Source: Brachyspira aalborgi (GTDB lineage: Bacteria > Spirochaetota > Brachyspiria > Brachyspirales > Brachyspiraceae). Taken from it: DNA of 64,000 bases. The stretch lies in NCBI RefSeq assembly GCF_008016455.1, contig NZ_SAXU01000001.1, positions 558,001 through 622,000 on the forward strand. The letters are read 5' to 3'. Below, piece after piece: positions 28,418 through 38,032 of the stretch. Position 1 is the stretch's first letter. Each line of letters begins with the position of its first letter. The position numbers were made by a program, and so were the translations under genes. Below the pieces are notes generated by a model. It was given only the letters and a program-made list of their open reading frames with translations, was not told the origin of the DNA and ran no database searches.

Positions 28418-29794
28418 TTATCCTAATATCGCAAGCAAAACTCCCGCCGCAACCGCAGAGCCTATAACTCCCGATACATTCGGACCCATAGCATGCATCA
28501 AAAGGAAATTTTGAGGATTTGCTTCTTGTCCGACTTTATTTGCTACTCTTGCAGCCATAGGAACGGCAGAAACTCCCGCAGAACCTATAAGAGGATTAAT
28601 TTTATCTTTGCTAAAAAGATTCATTAATTTAGCAAGCAAAACTCCTCCCGCAGTTCCCATAGAAAAAGCGACAAGCCCTAAAACCAATATTCCTATAGTT
28701 TCAAATCGTAAAAATTTTTCCGCAGCTAATTTACTTCCAACCGACAAACCCAAAAGAATCGTCACTATATTTATAAATTCGTTTTGAGCAGTTTTTGAAA
28801 GCCTTTCTGTAACTCCCGATTCTCTTATTAAATTTCCAAACATTAAAGCGCCAATAAGAGGAGCCGCATCAGGCAAAAGTAAAGCGATTAATATAATAAC
28901 AGTAAGAGGAAAAATAACTTTTTCTCTCTTGCTTACGGGACGGAGTTGTTTCATTACTATTTTTCGCTCTTCTTCAGTAGTCAAAAGTTTCATTATAGGA
29001 GGCTGAATTATCGGAACTAAAGCCATATAAGAATATGCGGCAACGGCAATAGCGCCAAGCAAACTAGGGCTTAATTTTGAAGCCGTAAATATGGCTGTAG
29101 GACCGTCAGCTCCGCCAATTATTCCTATTGAAGCGGCGTCTTTTAAAGTAAATGTTATAACGGGAACATAAGCCGATAAAAGCATAGCTCCAAGCAGAGT
29201 TCCGAATATTCCTATTTGTGCGGCTGCTCCAAGCAAAGCGGTTTTAGGATTGGCAATAAGAGGACCGAAATCCGTCATAGCTCCGACTCCCATAAATATA
29301 AACAATGGAAATAAACCCGCTTCTATTCCGAAAGTATAAACTTGTCCTAAAAATCCTCCCGCGCTTATAGTAACGGGAATATTATTAATAACCTGAACTA
29401 CAGGAATTGCGGCAATATTAGCGACTGGTATATTAGCCAAAATGCCTCCCATACCGATTGGAATCAAAAGCAAAGGCTCAAAATCTTTTGCAATAGCCAA
29501 ATAAACCAAAACAAGCCCTACGCAAATCATTATAATATTTTGCCATAAAGGAACAGATTTTATTTGTATATCATGCAATTTTATTTCGTATTTTTCTTGA
29601 ATGCTCTTTTCAAGTTTTGCCCGCTCTTCAGCTTTATCCTCTTCGCTTTTAGGAAAAAATCCTCCGAAAGCCGTATTTCTTAAAAGCGAAATAACCGCTT
29701 CTTTCATATCAAGCTTTTCCGTAGAATTATTTTGAGGAAATAAAATTGAAGCCGTCATAAATATAAGCGCAAATACTAAAAATATTTTTTTCAT
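28418..29794 (-). CDS. oadB: Oxaloacetate decarboxylase (Na+ pump), beta subunit
   Basis: The membrane decarboxylase subunit couples CO2 release from carboxybiotin to sodium export. The body has the OadB/GcdB motifs ([45 protein letters not shown]). I start it at ATG 29794 rather than the in-frame TTG-type start 14 codons upstream, because AAGGAG sits at 29804-29809 and the protein then opens with a clean signal-like segment ([20 protein letters not shown]). A charged segment of about 60 residues separates this from the first conserved membrane helix, so the N-terminus is longer than in enterobacteria. Confidence 0.93.
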   Translation of the reverse strand: MKKIFLVFALIFMTASILFPQNNSTEKLDMKEAVISLLRNTAFGGFFPKSEEDKAEERAKLEKSIQEKYEIKLHDIQIKSVPLWQNIIMICVGLVLVYLAIAKDFEPLLLIPIGMGGILANIPVANIAAIPVVQVINNIPVTISAGGFLGQVYTFGIEAGLFPLFIFMGVGAMTDFGPLIANPKTALLGAAAQIGIFGTLLGAMLLSAYVPVITFTLKDAASIGIIGGADGPTAIFTASKLSPSLLGAIAVAAYSYMALVPIIQPPIMKLLTTEEERKIVMKQLRPVSKREKVIFPLTVIILIALLLPDAAPLIGALMFGNLIRESGVTERLSKTAQNEFINIVTILLGLSVGSKLAAEKFLRFETIGILVLGLVAFSMGTAGGVLLAKLMNLFSKDKINPLIGSAGVSAVPMAARVANKVGQEANPQNFLLMHAMGPNVSGVIGSAVAAGVLLAILG

Positions 29795-29825
29795 TTGTGT
29801 TTTCTCCTTTTTCAAATACCTACGC

Positions 29826-31619
29826 TTAACCGACAATCGCTAATTCTTGTCCCGCTACAATCGAATCGCCAGGTTTAACTTTAATCTCTTTAACCGAACC
29901 AGAAACGGAAGATTTTATTTCAACTTCCATTTTCATAGCTTCGACAATCAATATTGTAGTTCCGTCAGAAACTTGAGTTCCAACGGGAGAAACTATTTTT
30001 ACAACCGTTCCAGGAAGTCCCGCCGTTACAGGAGTAGCCGCTCCGCTTGAAGTAGCTTGAGTAGGAGTCGAAATCGTTTGAGATATTCCGTCTTTAATAG
30101 AATAATCATAACTTATGCCGTCAACTATCGCTTTTCCATTTTCTATTTTTATTCCATAACTTGAACCGCCGATTGTTATAGTCACTTCATTGCTTGTCGC
30201 TTTAGCGCTTTCTTCAACATTCTTTCTTATTCCTAATTTAGCCTCGCCTTTTAAGAATTGAATTCCTTTTTCTTTACAAGCTGCCGCAATAAATACATTT
30301 TCATCCGATAAATCGTCAATTCCCGCGTCTTTAAGAGCTTGTTCCGCGGCTTTTCTGCCTTTTTTAGGATTTTTATCATCAATATCCATAGCAAGTTCTG
30401 TAGTCGGTTGCAATCCTAACTGTTCGCTTGCAATTTTCACTATTTCGGCATCGGGAGTAGTCGGAGTTTTACCAAAATAACCCAAAACCATTTTACCGTA
30501 TCCGTCCGCTATCTTTTTCCAATTTCCTTGCATTACATTATTAAAAGCCTGCTGAAAATAGAATTGAGAAACTGGAGTTACCGAAGTTCCAAATCCGCCT
30601 TTTTCAACTACTTCCGTCATAGCTTTAATAACTTCAGGAAATCTATTCATAACATTAATATCGCGCATCATTTGAGTATTTGCAGTTAAAGCTCCGCCTG
30701 GCATTGGAGCGAAAGGAATCATTGGCTCTACTGTTCTACTTTCTGGAGGCAAGAAATAATCTTTCATACAATCTTTAAATACTTCTTCTGCGTCTCTTAT
30801 TTTATCAATATCTATATCAAAATAATAATCCGTTCCTCTTAAAGCATGCCACATAACTATTAAATCGGTTTGACAAGTTCCGCCCGATACTGGCGCTAAA
30901 GACAAATCTATATAATCCGCTCCCGCTTCGATAGCCGCTTTATATTGCAATGCTCCAATTCCCGCAGTTTCATGACTATGAACTTGAATACGAATATCGC
31001 TTCCAAGTAATTTTCTCGCTTCTTTAACCGTATCGTAAACAACTTGAGGAGTTGTAGTTCCCGAAGCGTCCTTAAAACATACAGAATCGTATTCTACATT
31101 ATCCATAATTTGTTTTAAAACTTTAGCGTAGAATTCGGAATCATGAGCGCCTTTACATTCAGGCGGAAGAGCCATCATAGTAACGCAAACTTGATGTTTG
31201 AGTCCAGCTTCTTTAATACATTTTCCGCTATAAATCAAATTATTAACATCGTTTAACGCGTCAAAATTTCTAATAGTAGTCACGCCATGTTTTTTGAATA
31301 AATCTGCATGCAATTTAATCATCTCTCTTGGTTGAGATTCTAATCCCACAACATTAACGCCTCTCGCTAAAGTTTGCAAATCTACATCGGGACCTACGGT
31401 TTTTCTAAAAGAATCCATTACATCAAAAGCGTTTTCATTATTATAGAAAAAAGCGCTTTGAAATGTAGCACCGCCTCCCGATTCAAAATATTTTACTCCC
31501 GCATTAACGAAAGCTTCAACGGCTGGCATAAAATCTTTAGATAAAACTCTCGCTCCGTAAACGGATTGAAAGCCGTCTCTAAACGCCGTTATCATAAATT
31601 TAATTTCTTTTTTTGACAT
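29826..31619 (-). CDS. oadA: Oxaloacetate decarboxylase, alpha subunit (carboxyltransferase-biotin carrier)
   Basis: 597 residues. The N-terminal carboxyltransferase TIM barrel ([32 protein letters not shown] with metal-binding histidines) is followed by a conserved middle domain and a C-terminal biotinyl domain with the EAMKMEV site (lysine about 563). It moves the carboxyl group of oxaloacetate to biotin; the beta subunit then decarboxylates it and pumps sodium. A Ser/Thr/Ala/Pro linker ([13 protein letters not shown]) precedes the biotinyl domain. It lies in the operon oadG-oadA-oadB. Confidence 0.95.
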   Translation of the reverse strand: MSKKEIKFMITAFRDGFQSVYGARVLSKDFMPAVEAFVNAGVKYFESGGGATFQSAFFYNNENAFDVMDSFRKTVGPDVDLQTLARGVNVVGLESQPREMIKLHADLFKKHGVTTIRNFDALNDVNNLIYSGKCIKEAGLKHQVCVTMMALPPECKGAHDSEFYAKVLKQIMDNVEYDSVCFKDASGTTTPQVVYDTVKEARKLLGSDIRIQVHSHETAGIGALQYKAAIEAGADYIDLSLAPVSGGTCQTDLIVMWHALRGTDYYFDIDIDKIRDAEEVFKDCMKDYFLPPESRTVEPMIPFAPMPGGALTANTQMMRDINVMNRFPEVIKAMTEVVEKGGFGTSVTPVSQFYFQQAFNNVMQGNWKKIADGYGKMVLGYFGKTPTTPDAEIVKIASEQLGLQPTTELAMDIDDKNPKKGRKAAEQALKDAGIDDLSDENVFIAAACKEKGIQFLKGEAKLGIRKNVEESAKATSNEVTITIGGSSYGIKIENGKAIVDGISYDYSIKDGISQTISTPTQATSSGAATPVTAGLPGTVVKIVSPVGTQVSDGTTILIVEAMKMEVEIKSSVSGSVKEIKVKPGDSIVAGQELAIVG

Positions 31620-31664
31620 TATTTAATTTCTCCTTAAATTAATTAAAAACATTTTTTATATTTA

Positions 31665-31904
31665 TTATTTTTTATTGCTATGTATATGAGCCAAAGCTAT
31701 CGCTATAGCCTTCATTTTATCTCCGCTTGCCGATTGGACGGGCGCTGACGAAATCGCTTCTTCTTGAGGCGGCATTATTTTATTTATTTGAGCTATAACG
31801 AGACTTACAAATTTCATTACATAAACTAATATAATTAAAAATAAAACTACAACTCCCATACCGATAAGCATTATCTGAATAGCTGCTAATATTTCATTAT
31901 TCAT
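31665..31904 (-). CDS. oadG: Oxaloacetate decarboxylase, gamma subunit
   Basis: 79 residues with one N-terminal membrane helix (IQIMLIGMGVVVLFLIILVYVM) and a polar tail ending in HIHSNKK, the typical OadG layout; the tail helps assemble the pump and bind Zn. It is the first gene of the oad operon, with TTTGGAG before the ATG and a promoter just upstream. Confidence 0.85.
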   Translation of the reverse strand: MNNEILAAIQIMLIGMGVVVLFLIILVYVMKFVSLVIAQINKIMPPQEEAISSAPVQSASGDKMKAIAIALAHIHSNKK

Positions 31905-31940
31905 AGAATTTACTCCAAAAGATTAATTTTTTATGCGATA

Positions 31941-31969
31941 ATTATACAATATTTTTTATTTATATTCAA
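31941..31969 (-). promoter_or_regulatory. Promoter of the oadGAB operon
   Basis: TTGAAT (31969-31964), 17 bp, TATAAT (31946-31941) on the minus strand, 37 bp before the oadG ATG. Confidence 0.75.
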
Positions 31970-32264
31970 GAGTATATAATTAATTTAATATTGATATTCT
32001 TAATATATTATTTCTATTAATGGTTTTGAATTAGAATATATTTCTTTATTCACTTAATAGAATTATATTTAAATCTTCTATTCTCGCTTAAAACTTTGCT
32101 TATAGCGTTTATTAAAAGCATTTAATTTTGAATGCGAATTATATAGATGGAATTAACCGAATAGAAAATAATAATTACGAATAACTTAAAAAATAAGAGG
32201 AGGTATTAAACTAAATATAATTATCTAATCTAATATATCCTACAAATATAATATCAAAATAAAA
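31970..32264. other. Spacer without a recognisable gene
   Basis: AT-rich sequence with no supported ORF. A strong AAGAGGAGGT near 32200 on the plus strand is followed by no start codon; it resembles the leader before the gene at 52444 and may be an orphan ribosome site. Confidence 0.4.
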
Positions 32265-32378
32265 TCATTTTAACTTATTGTTGTTAGAAGAATTATTGTC
32301 ATTAGGTAATAAAATAGCCGCTGCTAAAATTGCTAAAAAACTTACCCCTATTTCACCACCAATTAACCACTTATCCAT
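32265..32378 (-). CDS. Tiny single-helix membrane protein
   Basis: 37 codons: MDKWLIGGEIGVSFLAILAAAILL followed by a polar Asn/Ser-rich end. One membrane helix is predicted. It is the third of three tightly spaced tiny ORFs on the minus strand (16 bp after the previous one). The layout recalls small toxin, holin-like or phage accessory peptides, but nothing identifies it. Confidence 0.45.
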   Translation of the reverse strand: MDKWLIGGEIGVSFLAILAAAILLPNDNNSSNNNKLK

Positions 32379-32394
32379 TTTGGCTTCTTCGTTC

Positions 32395-32586
32395 CTATTT
32401 CTTTCTTTGTAAAAATTCCAAAATCAATTCCATTTTATCTTTTGGTAAAGATTCTGCCTTTTCTAAAATTTCTTTTAAAAATTCTAAATTACCACTATTT
32501 TCCAATAAAGTTTTTAGATTTTCATTAGAATATTTTGTTATAATATAAACTGCTTTATCCAAAGAATCGATATATAAATTAGGCAT
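32395..32586 (-). CDS. Small helical protein of unknown function
   Basis: 63 residues, charged and likely all-helical (LDKAVYIITKYSNENLKTLL, LPKDKMELILEFLQ). It begins 9 bp after the preceding tiny ORF and is followed by the membrane peptide. No family recognised. Confidence 0.5.
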   Translation of the reverse strand: MPNLYIDSLDKAVYIITKYSNENLKTLLENSGNLEFLKEILEKAESLPKDKMELILEFLQRKK

Positions 32587-32595
32587 ACTCTTTGA

Positions 32596-32682
32596 TTATA
32601 AACCTGAATTAACTATTTCAACCTCTTTTTCATTAGAATTTTGTTCTTCTTCATTTTTATTATCAAAATCTTTATCAGTCAT
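32596..32682 (-). CDS. Tiny acidic peptide
   Basis: 28 codons, very acidic (MTDKDFDNKNEEEQNSNEKE...), preceded by an excellent TTGGAGG ribosome site. First of three tiny ORFs in one direction. The ribosome site is the main support. Confidence 0.45.
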   Translation of the reverse strand: MTDKDFDNKNEEEQNSNEKEVEIVNSGL

Positions 32683-32751
32683 AATCGACCTCCAATTTTT
32701 ATAAATATTTATTATACACCATTTAACAAAAAAGTCAATTATTAATTTAAC

Positions 32752-33325
32752 CTACTCCGTCAAAACTTTAATATATCTATCCATATTATCCATTTTATAT
32801 AACATTTCATCCATCGAATCAAATTTTAAATCTATAAATAGTAAAACTTTACAATTAATTTAGTATGCCAGCATTATACTTACTATCTAAAAATTCAAAA
32901 AAGTAAGGAAAATCAGAATAAGGGATTTATTCTTGTTTACCTATTTCTGTATAACTATCTACAGAGTTACTATATTTAGTCATTTCATAATAATTATCTA
33001 CAGCTTTTTTATGGTTTTTAAAAATAGTATTTTATCCATTCTTTATATCCTTCTTTACTTCATTTTTTATACTTTTTAAGTCTTTTTTAAAACCTTTATG
33101 CAAAAATATAAATCTATGAATTAATTTATATAAAAATATAGAACGATACTCATTTACTAATCTATTTATTTAATTCTCAATATATTTTTAAGTTCATCAA
33201 AGGAATAAAGCGGTGCTCTATCATGGTCTGTTATAATGTCTGCCAAATAATCGCTATTTTGATTTCCAAGTAAAAGTTGGTCGCCTAATTTACGGTTTAC
33301 AATTATATTTCTTTTTTATTAGAAT
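32752..33325 (-). pseudogene. Unidentified degraded gene
   Basis: Minus-strand protein-like pieces line up in order but in changing frames: VNRKLGDQLLLGNQNSDYLA and APLYSFDELKNILRI (from about 33310), LVNEYRSIFLYKLIHRFIFL to TAA after KDIKNG, its in-frame continuation to GKQE, IPYSDFPYFFEFLDSKYNAG, and KVLLFIDLKFDSMDEMLYKM to TAG at about 32752. An intact product would be near 190 residues. No family recognised. The rest of the gap (33326-33513) shows nothing clear. Confidence 0.45.
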
Positions 33326-33513
33326 TATTCTAAAAATCCAAATCAAGTTTATCATAAATAGATTTATAATTTTATATTGAAAATTTTATTAACATTTTAA
33401 CTAATTATCCTTATATTTTATAGCTGCATAAGTATCGTAATATCTATGTCGAATAATTGTATATTTTATATAATATTTATCAATACTTTAATATTTAATC
33501 TTATCCGAAATTA

Positions 33514-33569
33514 TCCGATAATAAATATACATTCTATGCAGCTTCCATAAAGCAGTATTCAAACATTAC
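33514..33569 (-). repeat. 56-bp element, copy B, at the 3' end of the FkbM-type gene
   Basis: 26 bp and 14 bp blocks at the two ends are identical to copy A at 34703-34758 and have the same spacing. The 16 bp between differ, yet both versions fold into a hairpin (here AAGC/GCTT plus flanks). The element contains the last codons and the TAG of the gene and follows its pentanucleotide repeat. Confidence 0.85.
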
Positions 33570-34670
33570 AAGATGTCTCGTCTCGTCTCGTCTCGTATTT
33601 TCTATCCAACAATATAAAACAGTTTCGTTAAAAGTTATATTATGATGTCTCAAAGCAAATTTATATTCTGGAACTAAATTCTTAATAAATTCAGGTATCG
33701 TTAATAAATCGTCTGGTTTATGATATACGCTTATAGCCATTTTAGGTTTATAATTCTTAATTGTATTTACCGCCCCCTTTAACATATTAAATTCTTCGCC
33801 TTCTATATCGGCTTTCAAAAATGTTATAGGTTTGTTTTTTAAGTAGTCGTCTATAGAAAATACCTTGACTTTATAATTTCCTCTGCTCGATAAACTATTA
33901 GATGTTATAATACTATCATTATTAATAAACATACTCCCGTTTTTATTTGATATTCCAGCATTGATTAATGTTATTTTATCATTATCTATAGCCCATTCTT
34001 TTATTAGTCTTTTGATTCTTGTATTTAATGCTCTAAATTGTTTCTTACCTATTTCAAAAGCGTATATCTTGCTAAATATTGCGCTATTCAAATAAATAAA
34101 TTTTTCAATTGTATCACCTACATAAGCTCCAACATCCACATATATATCCTTATCATTAAAAGATTTAAATTTAGACAGACAAAAATATTGATTATCTTCA
34201 TTTACATTTTTAAGATAAGAGCCGTCACCAAATATTTTTGAGTAAATTAATACATCAAAAACTTTTATTGATTTATCGTCAAATAGACCGTTTCTAAAAT
34301 CCAATAATTTATTAAAATTTTTAATTACAAAATATTTATCAAAAAATATTAATTTATTATAATTAATTTTATTTTGTTTTATTATTTCATTAACAGTATG
34401 CCTGGCGGTTATAAATAAAACTTTTGAATTTTTAGATTGGTCGGAATCTTTAGAAACTATTTCAATATTATTAATTTTAGTTCCATGTTTATTTGGGTTA
34501 TTATCGATAAAACAATTAATTTTATAGCCATTTTTAATTAAATATTCGGAAACAAATTCGCCATATTGTCCCGCTCCAAATAATGAAACGCCTTCTTTTT
34601 CTATTATTTTATCTATATCATAGATTTCCTTTTTATGTTCTTCGTAAAGTTTATAAATGTTGAATTCCAT
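33534..34670 (-). CDS. FkbM-type methyltransferase with N-terminal Rossmann-like domain
   Basis: 378 residues from ATG 34670 (AAGGAA upstream; an adjacent TTG adds one codon). Residues 1-115 look like a sugar-sensor or PglD-like Rossmann domain (VSLFGAGQYGEF.., CFIDNNPNKHGTKINNI). The rest is an FkbM methyltransferase: YVDVGAYVGDTIEKF, KIYAFEIG, FLKADIEGEE, ALRHHN..ETVLYCW. It probably O-methylates a surface sugar. After the normal FkbM end come residues made by a pentanucleotide repeat and a VMFEYCFMEAA tail shared in pattern with the upstream gene. A phase-variable C-terminus is inferred. Confidence 0.8.
   Translation of the reverse strand: MEFNIYKLYEEHKKEIYDIDKIIEKEGVSLFGAGQYGEFVSEYLIKNGYKINCFIDNNPNKHGTKINNIEIVSKDSDQSKNSKVLFITARHTVNEIIKQNKINYNKLIFFDKYFVIKNFNKLLDFRNGLFDDKSIKVFDVLIYSKIFGDGSYLKNVNEDNQYFCLSKFKSFNDKDIYVDVGAYVGDTIEKFIYLNSAIFSKIYAFEIGKKQFRALNTRIKRLIKEWAIDNDKITLINAGISNKNGSMFINNDSIITSNSLSSRGNYKVKVFSIDDYLKNKPITFLKADIEGEEFNMLKGAVNTIKNYKPKMAISVYHKPDDLLTIPEFIKNLVPEYKFALRHHNITFNETVLYCWIENTRRDETRHLVMFEYCFMEAA
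33575..33595 (-). repeat. Pentanucleotide tandem repeat (GAGAC)4
   Basis: Four CGAGA/TCTCG units plus a partial one inside the 3' end of the FkbM-type gene, encoding RRDETR. With this copy number the frame runs on into the tail VMFEYCFMEAA within the 56-bp element. Confidence 0.9.
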
Positions 34671-34702
34671 CAATATTTTCCTTAAAAATTAAATTAATAT
34701 TT

Positions 34703-34758
34703 TCCGATAATAAATATACATTCTATGCCGATTTTCGATAAGCATATTCAAACATTAC
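34703..34758 (-). repeat. 56-bp element, copy A, after the Zn-ribbon methyltransferase gene
   Basis: Same 26-bp and 14-bp end blocks as copy B at 33514-33569, with a different 16-bp centre that pairs TATGC with GCATA and CGA with TCG. It lies between the two methyltransferase genes; read in the alternative frame it encodes VMFEYAYRKSA followed by TAG. Confidence 0.85.
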
Positions 34759-35912
34759 TGCTCTGCTCTGCTCTGCTCTGCTATAGCATATATTTTATTT
34801 TTTAAACCCATTTCTTTTATCTGTTTATATATACTATCGTAATATACAACTGGAAGTATTAATATAGTTGCATCCTCATCTTTAATTTCATTCGGAGAAA
34901 TTATTTTATGTCCTAATAAAGTTTTTCCTTGCTTTTTAGTGGAAGCGTCAACTATATCGACTATATTCAATTTTTCTAATCCTAAAGAAAATAAATGTAA
35001 AGTAGTTGAACCTATGCCCCATAAAATAACTTTTTCATTAGACGATATAAGTCTTTTTATTATGTTATTATTTATATCTTCAATTGAATCATTTATATGT
35101 TGATTCAGCGAAGTTTTTATATCATTATTATTAGGATTATTTTTTAATAATACCCTGAATGAAGGAATGCTAGATGCTCTCATGCATTCTTCTATAGAAA
35201 CTATATCAAAGCCATAAATATTGGCTAAATTAATAATAGCTGGTTTAGAAAGATGAGATATAATTTCATAATTAAAATAAAATAAAGGCGCCATATAAAT
35301 CTCTTTGTATCTTTGCGCATCTGGAGATTCTATATATAAATAACCTTCTTTGTTCAATAAATTTTTTATATTTTTAATTGGCTCTTTTATATTATAAATA
35401 TGCCCCAACATATGACTTAGTATAACTAAATCAAAGGTATCATTAATTTGTTCCTTGCCTGAAAAAATATTTCCATATTGAAAATTGATATTATATTCTC
35501 TTTTAATTTTATCGAATGCATTAGACTCGTCTATCCCTAACAAATTAGAATATCCATTATTATGAAATATTTTTAATAATTCTCCAGTTCCGCATCCGAA
35601 TTCTAAAATTTTACTTTCTTTAGAGTTTAGATATTTATTGATAAAATTAAAAGTCTGTTTGTATGTTTTACTATGCTCGTCATCGTAAAATATATGATGA
35701 GGCTGACTATAGGCTGAATTTTTATTATAGTAATCGTCAAACTGTTTTTGAGAGGAATCAAAATCATAATAAGCTAACTTACAATTATTACAAATTACTA
35801 TATCACAATTATTAGGCAATCCGTTAATTTCTTCATTGTTTGGAAAATTTAAAGAATAAATTTTCTCAACTTCTTTATTTCCGCATAGCGGACATTCTCT
35901 TTTTGGTAGCAT
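34755..35912 (-). CDS. Zn-ribbon SAM methyltransferase of sugar C-methyltransferase type
   Basis: 385 residues. An N-terminal zinc ribbon (CPLCGNK, then CNNCKLAYYD) is followed by a class I methyltransferase core (ILEFGCGTGELLKIF, DLVILSHMLGHI) and a C-terminal Rossmann-like domain (VILWGIGSTTLHLF, DIVDASTKKQG). This is the architecture of sugar C-methyltransferases. It probably modifies a surface polysaccharide. The last residues come from an AGCAG repeat that ends in a stop at the present copy number. The gene is 84 bp upstream of the FkbM-type gene and likely co-transcribed with it. Confidence 0.82.
   Translation of the reverse strand: MLPKRECPLCGNKEVEKIYSLNFPNNEEINGLPNNCDIVICNNCKLAYYDFDSSQKQFDDYYNKNSAYSQPHHIFYDDEHSKTYKQTFNFINKYLNSKESKILEFGCGTGELLKIFHNNGYSNLLGIDESNAFDKIKREYNINFQYGNIFSGKEQINDTFDLVILSHMLGHIYNIKEPIKNIKNLLNKEGYLYIESPDAQRYKEIYMAPLFYFNYEIISHLSKPAIINLANIYGFDIVSIEECMRASSIPSFRVLLKNNPNNNDIKTSLNQHINDSIEDINNNIIKRLISSNEKVILWGIGSTTLHLFSLGLEKLNIVDIVDASTKKQGKTLLGHKIISPNEIKDEDATILILPVVYYDSIYKQIKEMGLKNKIYAIAEQSRAEQ
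34758..34782 (-). repeat. Pentanucleotide tandem repeat (AGCAG)5
   Basis: Five units at the very end of the methyltransferase gene, encoding AEQSRAEQ. In the present number the frame hits TAA immediately after the repeat; loss of one unit would extend it through the 56-bp element. Confidence 0.92.
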
Positions 35913-36025
35913 AATAATCCTCTTTAAACTATCTAAATATATTTTAATAATTATAATTTTATTATTTTTAAAAGATATAATATTTAATAAAAAATGTCAA
36001 TAATTTAATTTATATTAAATAATAA

Positions 36026-37966
36026 TTATTCTCTAAATTGCAAAGAATACAAATATTGATATTTTCCGCCTCTTTTCATCAACTCTTCATGCGTTCCCGA
36101 TTCTATAATTTTTCCGTTTTCAACAACGCAAATATAAGTCGCGGTTTTTATTGTCGATAATCTATGAGCTATAACGAAAGTGGTTTGCAAATTAATAATT
36201 TCGTTTAAGGCTTTTTGAACATACATTTCGCTTTCCGTATCTAATGCGCTTGTAGCTTCGTCAAGTATAAGTATAGAAGGCTTTTTTAAAACCGCGCGCG
36301 CTAAAGCAATTCTTTGTCTCTGTCCGCCCGAAAGCATTATTCCTCTTGGACCTATATGCGTATCGTAGCCGTTTGGAAGTTTGACTATAAACTCATCCGC
36401 ATGCGCTATTCTTGCCGCTCTGATTAAATCCTCATCGTTCGCTTCTCTGTTGGCATATAAAATATTTTCTCTAACAGTTCCGTAAAATAATATATTTTCT
36501 TGAGAAACTACTCCTATTTGATTTCTTAAACTTCTTGTATTTAGTTCGTTAATATCTATTCCGTCAAATCTTATAACGCCTTTGGTTGGCGAAAATAATT
36601 TTGGAATTAAACTTATAAGAGTAGTTTTGCCGCCTCCAGAATTTCCAACGAAAGCCACAACATCTCCTTTTTTTACATTGACATTAATCGGTCCTAAATG
36701 AAAAGGTTGACTGTCGCTTCTTTTAGGATATTCAAAATGCACATTTTCGAAAGTTATTGAGCTTTCAATAGGTTTCATTTCTTTTTTGGTTTTATCGTCT
36801 ACATTTTCCGCTGGCAAATCTATTATTTGAAATACTCTTAAAGCTATAATTTTTGTTACTTTCAATCCCATAAATATTCCCGATATATCTCTAACGGGAG
36901 AGGAGATATTTAACATATAAAGTAAAAATCCCCATAAAAATTCAAAAGGCATTTCGCCTATAAAAATTAAATATCCGCCATAAGCTAAAATCGTAAGCAT
37001 CGCTACTATCATTACAAGCTCCGTCATAGGTCTATTTAAAGCTTGCAATAAAGACATTTTTCTAATTAATTTAATATAATCCGAATAAGCGTTTTTATAT
37101 CTGTCGACTTCTTCGTCTTCTTTAGAAAATATTTTTATAACTTCTATTCCCCTTATATCTTCTTGAATAAGAGAAGTCATATCGCCCAATACTCTTTGCT
37201 GCGTTGTCACTCTCGATTTAATAAGTTTTGAAACTGAATTTATGCCTAAAGCTATTAAAGGAGCGGCTACAAAACATGCTAAAGTAAGTTTGACATTCAA
37301 AATTAATAACGCGCATAAAGTTAATATTAAAGTTAAAGGAACGGTTATAAGATTAGGCAAAGTGCTAGATAAAAAACCTTCTATAGTCCCAGATTCATTT
37401 AAAACTTTGCTTATTATATCGCCTTCTTTTTCTTGTTTAAAATATCCTATATCCGTATTCATTAAACCTTTTAACATATCCGCTCGAACATCCTTTCCTA
37501 TTTCTTGAGCGGTAAAAGAAAAAAGAAAACTTTTTATATAATCAAATCCGACTCGAAAAACAAGATATATAAAACCTAAAAGTATAATAAAAATGAATTG
37601 AGCTATTATAACGGGATTTACCAAAGAATCCGCAGATAGAAAATGATTAGTTATTTGCCCTAGGTTTATATTAGAAATTTCATTGATAAAAGGAATTTTT
37701 TCTAATATATCGACTCTTTTACCGCCCGTAATAGCTATAGCCATTTGTCCAAAAAATGGAGGAAGTATATTTATAATAGTATAAAATATGCTTATAACAA
37801 AAGAAGGTATAAATAATTTTTTATGCCTCATAGCGTAAGAGAACATTCTTTTATAAGGATGAGGTTCTAATTTACCGTAATATTTTTTTAAATGCTCTTC
37901 AGTTAATGCTCCGTAATCAATAGATACTTCTTCTTTTTTAAAAAATTCTTTTATTTTTTTTATCAT
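36026..37966 (-). CDS. ABC exporter, fused permease-ATPase (MsbA-like)
   Basis: 646 residues: an N-terminal six-helix exporter domain, then an ATPase domain with Walker A GNSGGGKTT, signature LSGGQRQRIALARA and Walker B ILILDEATSALD, and a VIAHRLSTI switch. It works as a dimer or heterodimer in the inner membrane and exports lipid, peptide or drug substrates; the substrate cannot be told. A long cytoplasmic N-terminus of about 45 residues precedes the first helix. It stands apart from the glycan genes by 113 bp and is followed by lolD/lolC. Confidence 0.88.
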   Translation of the reverse strand: MIKKIKEFFKKEEVSIDYGALTEEHLKKYYGKLEPHPYKRMFSYAMRHKKLFIPSFVISIFYTIINILPPFFGQMAIAITGGKRVDILEKIPFINEISNINLGQITNHFLSADSLVNPVIIAQFIFIILLGFIYLVFRVGFDYIKSFLFSFTAQEIGKDVRADMLKGLMNTDIGYFKQEKEGDIISKVLNESGTIEGFLSSTLPNLITVPLTLILTLCALLILNVKLTLACFVAAPLIALGINSVSKLIKSRVTTQQRVLGDMTSLIQEDIRGIEVIKIFSKEDEEVDRYKNAYSDYIKLIRKMSLLQALNRPMTELVMIVAMLTILAYGGYLIFIGEMPFEFLWGFLLYMLNISSPVRDISGIFMGLKVTKIIALRVFQIIDLPAENVDDKTKKEMKPIESSITFENVHFEYPKRSDSQPFHLGPINVNVKKGDVVAFVGNSGGGKTTLISLIPKLFSPTKGVIRFDGIDINELNTRSLRNQIGVVSQENILFYGTVRENILYANREANDEDLIRAARIAHADEFIVKLPNGYDTHIGPRGIMLSGGQRQRIALARAVLKKPSILILDEATSALDTESEMYVQKALNEIINLQTTFVIAHRLSTIKTATYICVVENGKIIESGTHEELMKRGGKYQYLYSLQFRE

Positions 37967-38032
37967 TACAATTATATCCTAATTTATTTATAGAATTTAC
38001 ATAATTAATTTTATATCTTTATATTAAATATT

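Noticed and set aside
33514-34758. Integron-type cassette with attC sites around the FkbM gene
   Set aside because: The 56-bp elements lack the attC core sites (GTTRRRY) and no integrase gene is in view, so only cassette-like exchange in general is proposed.
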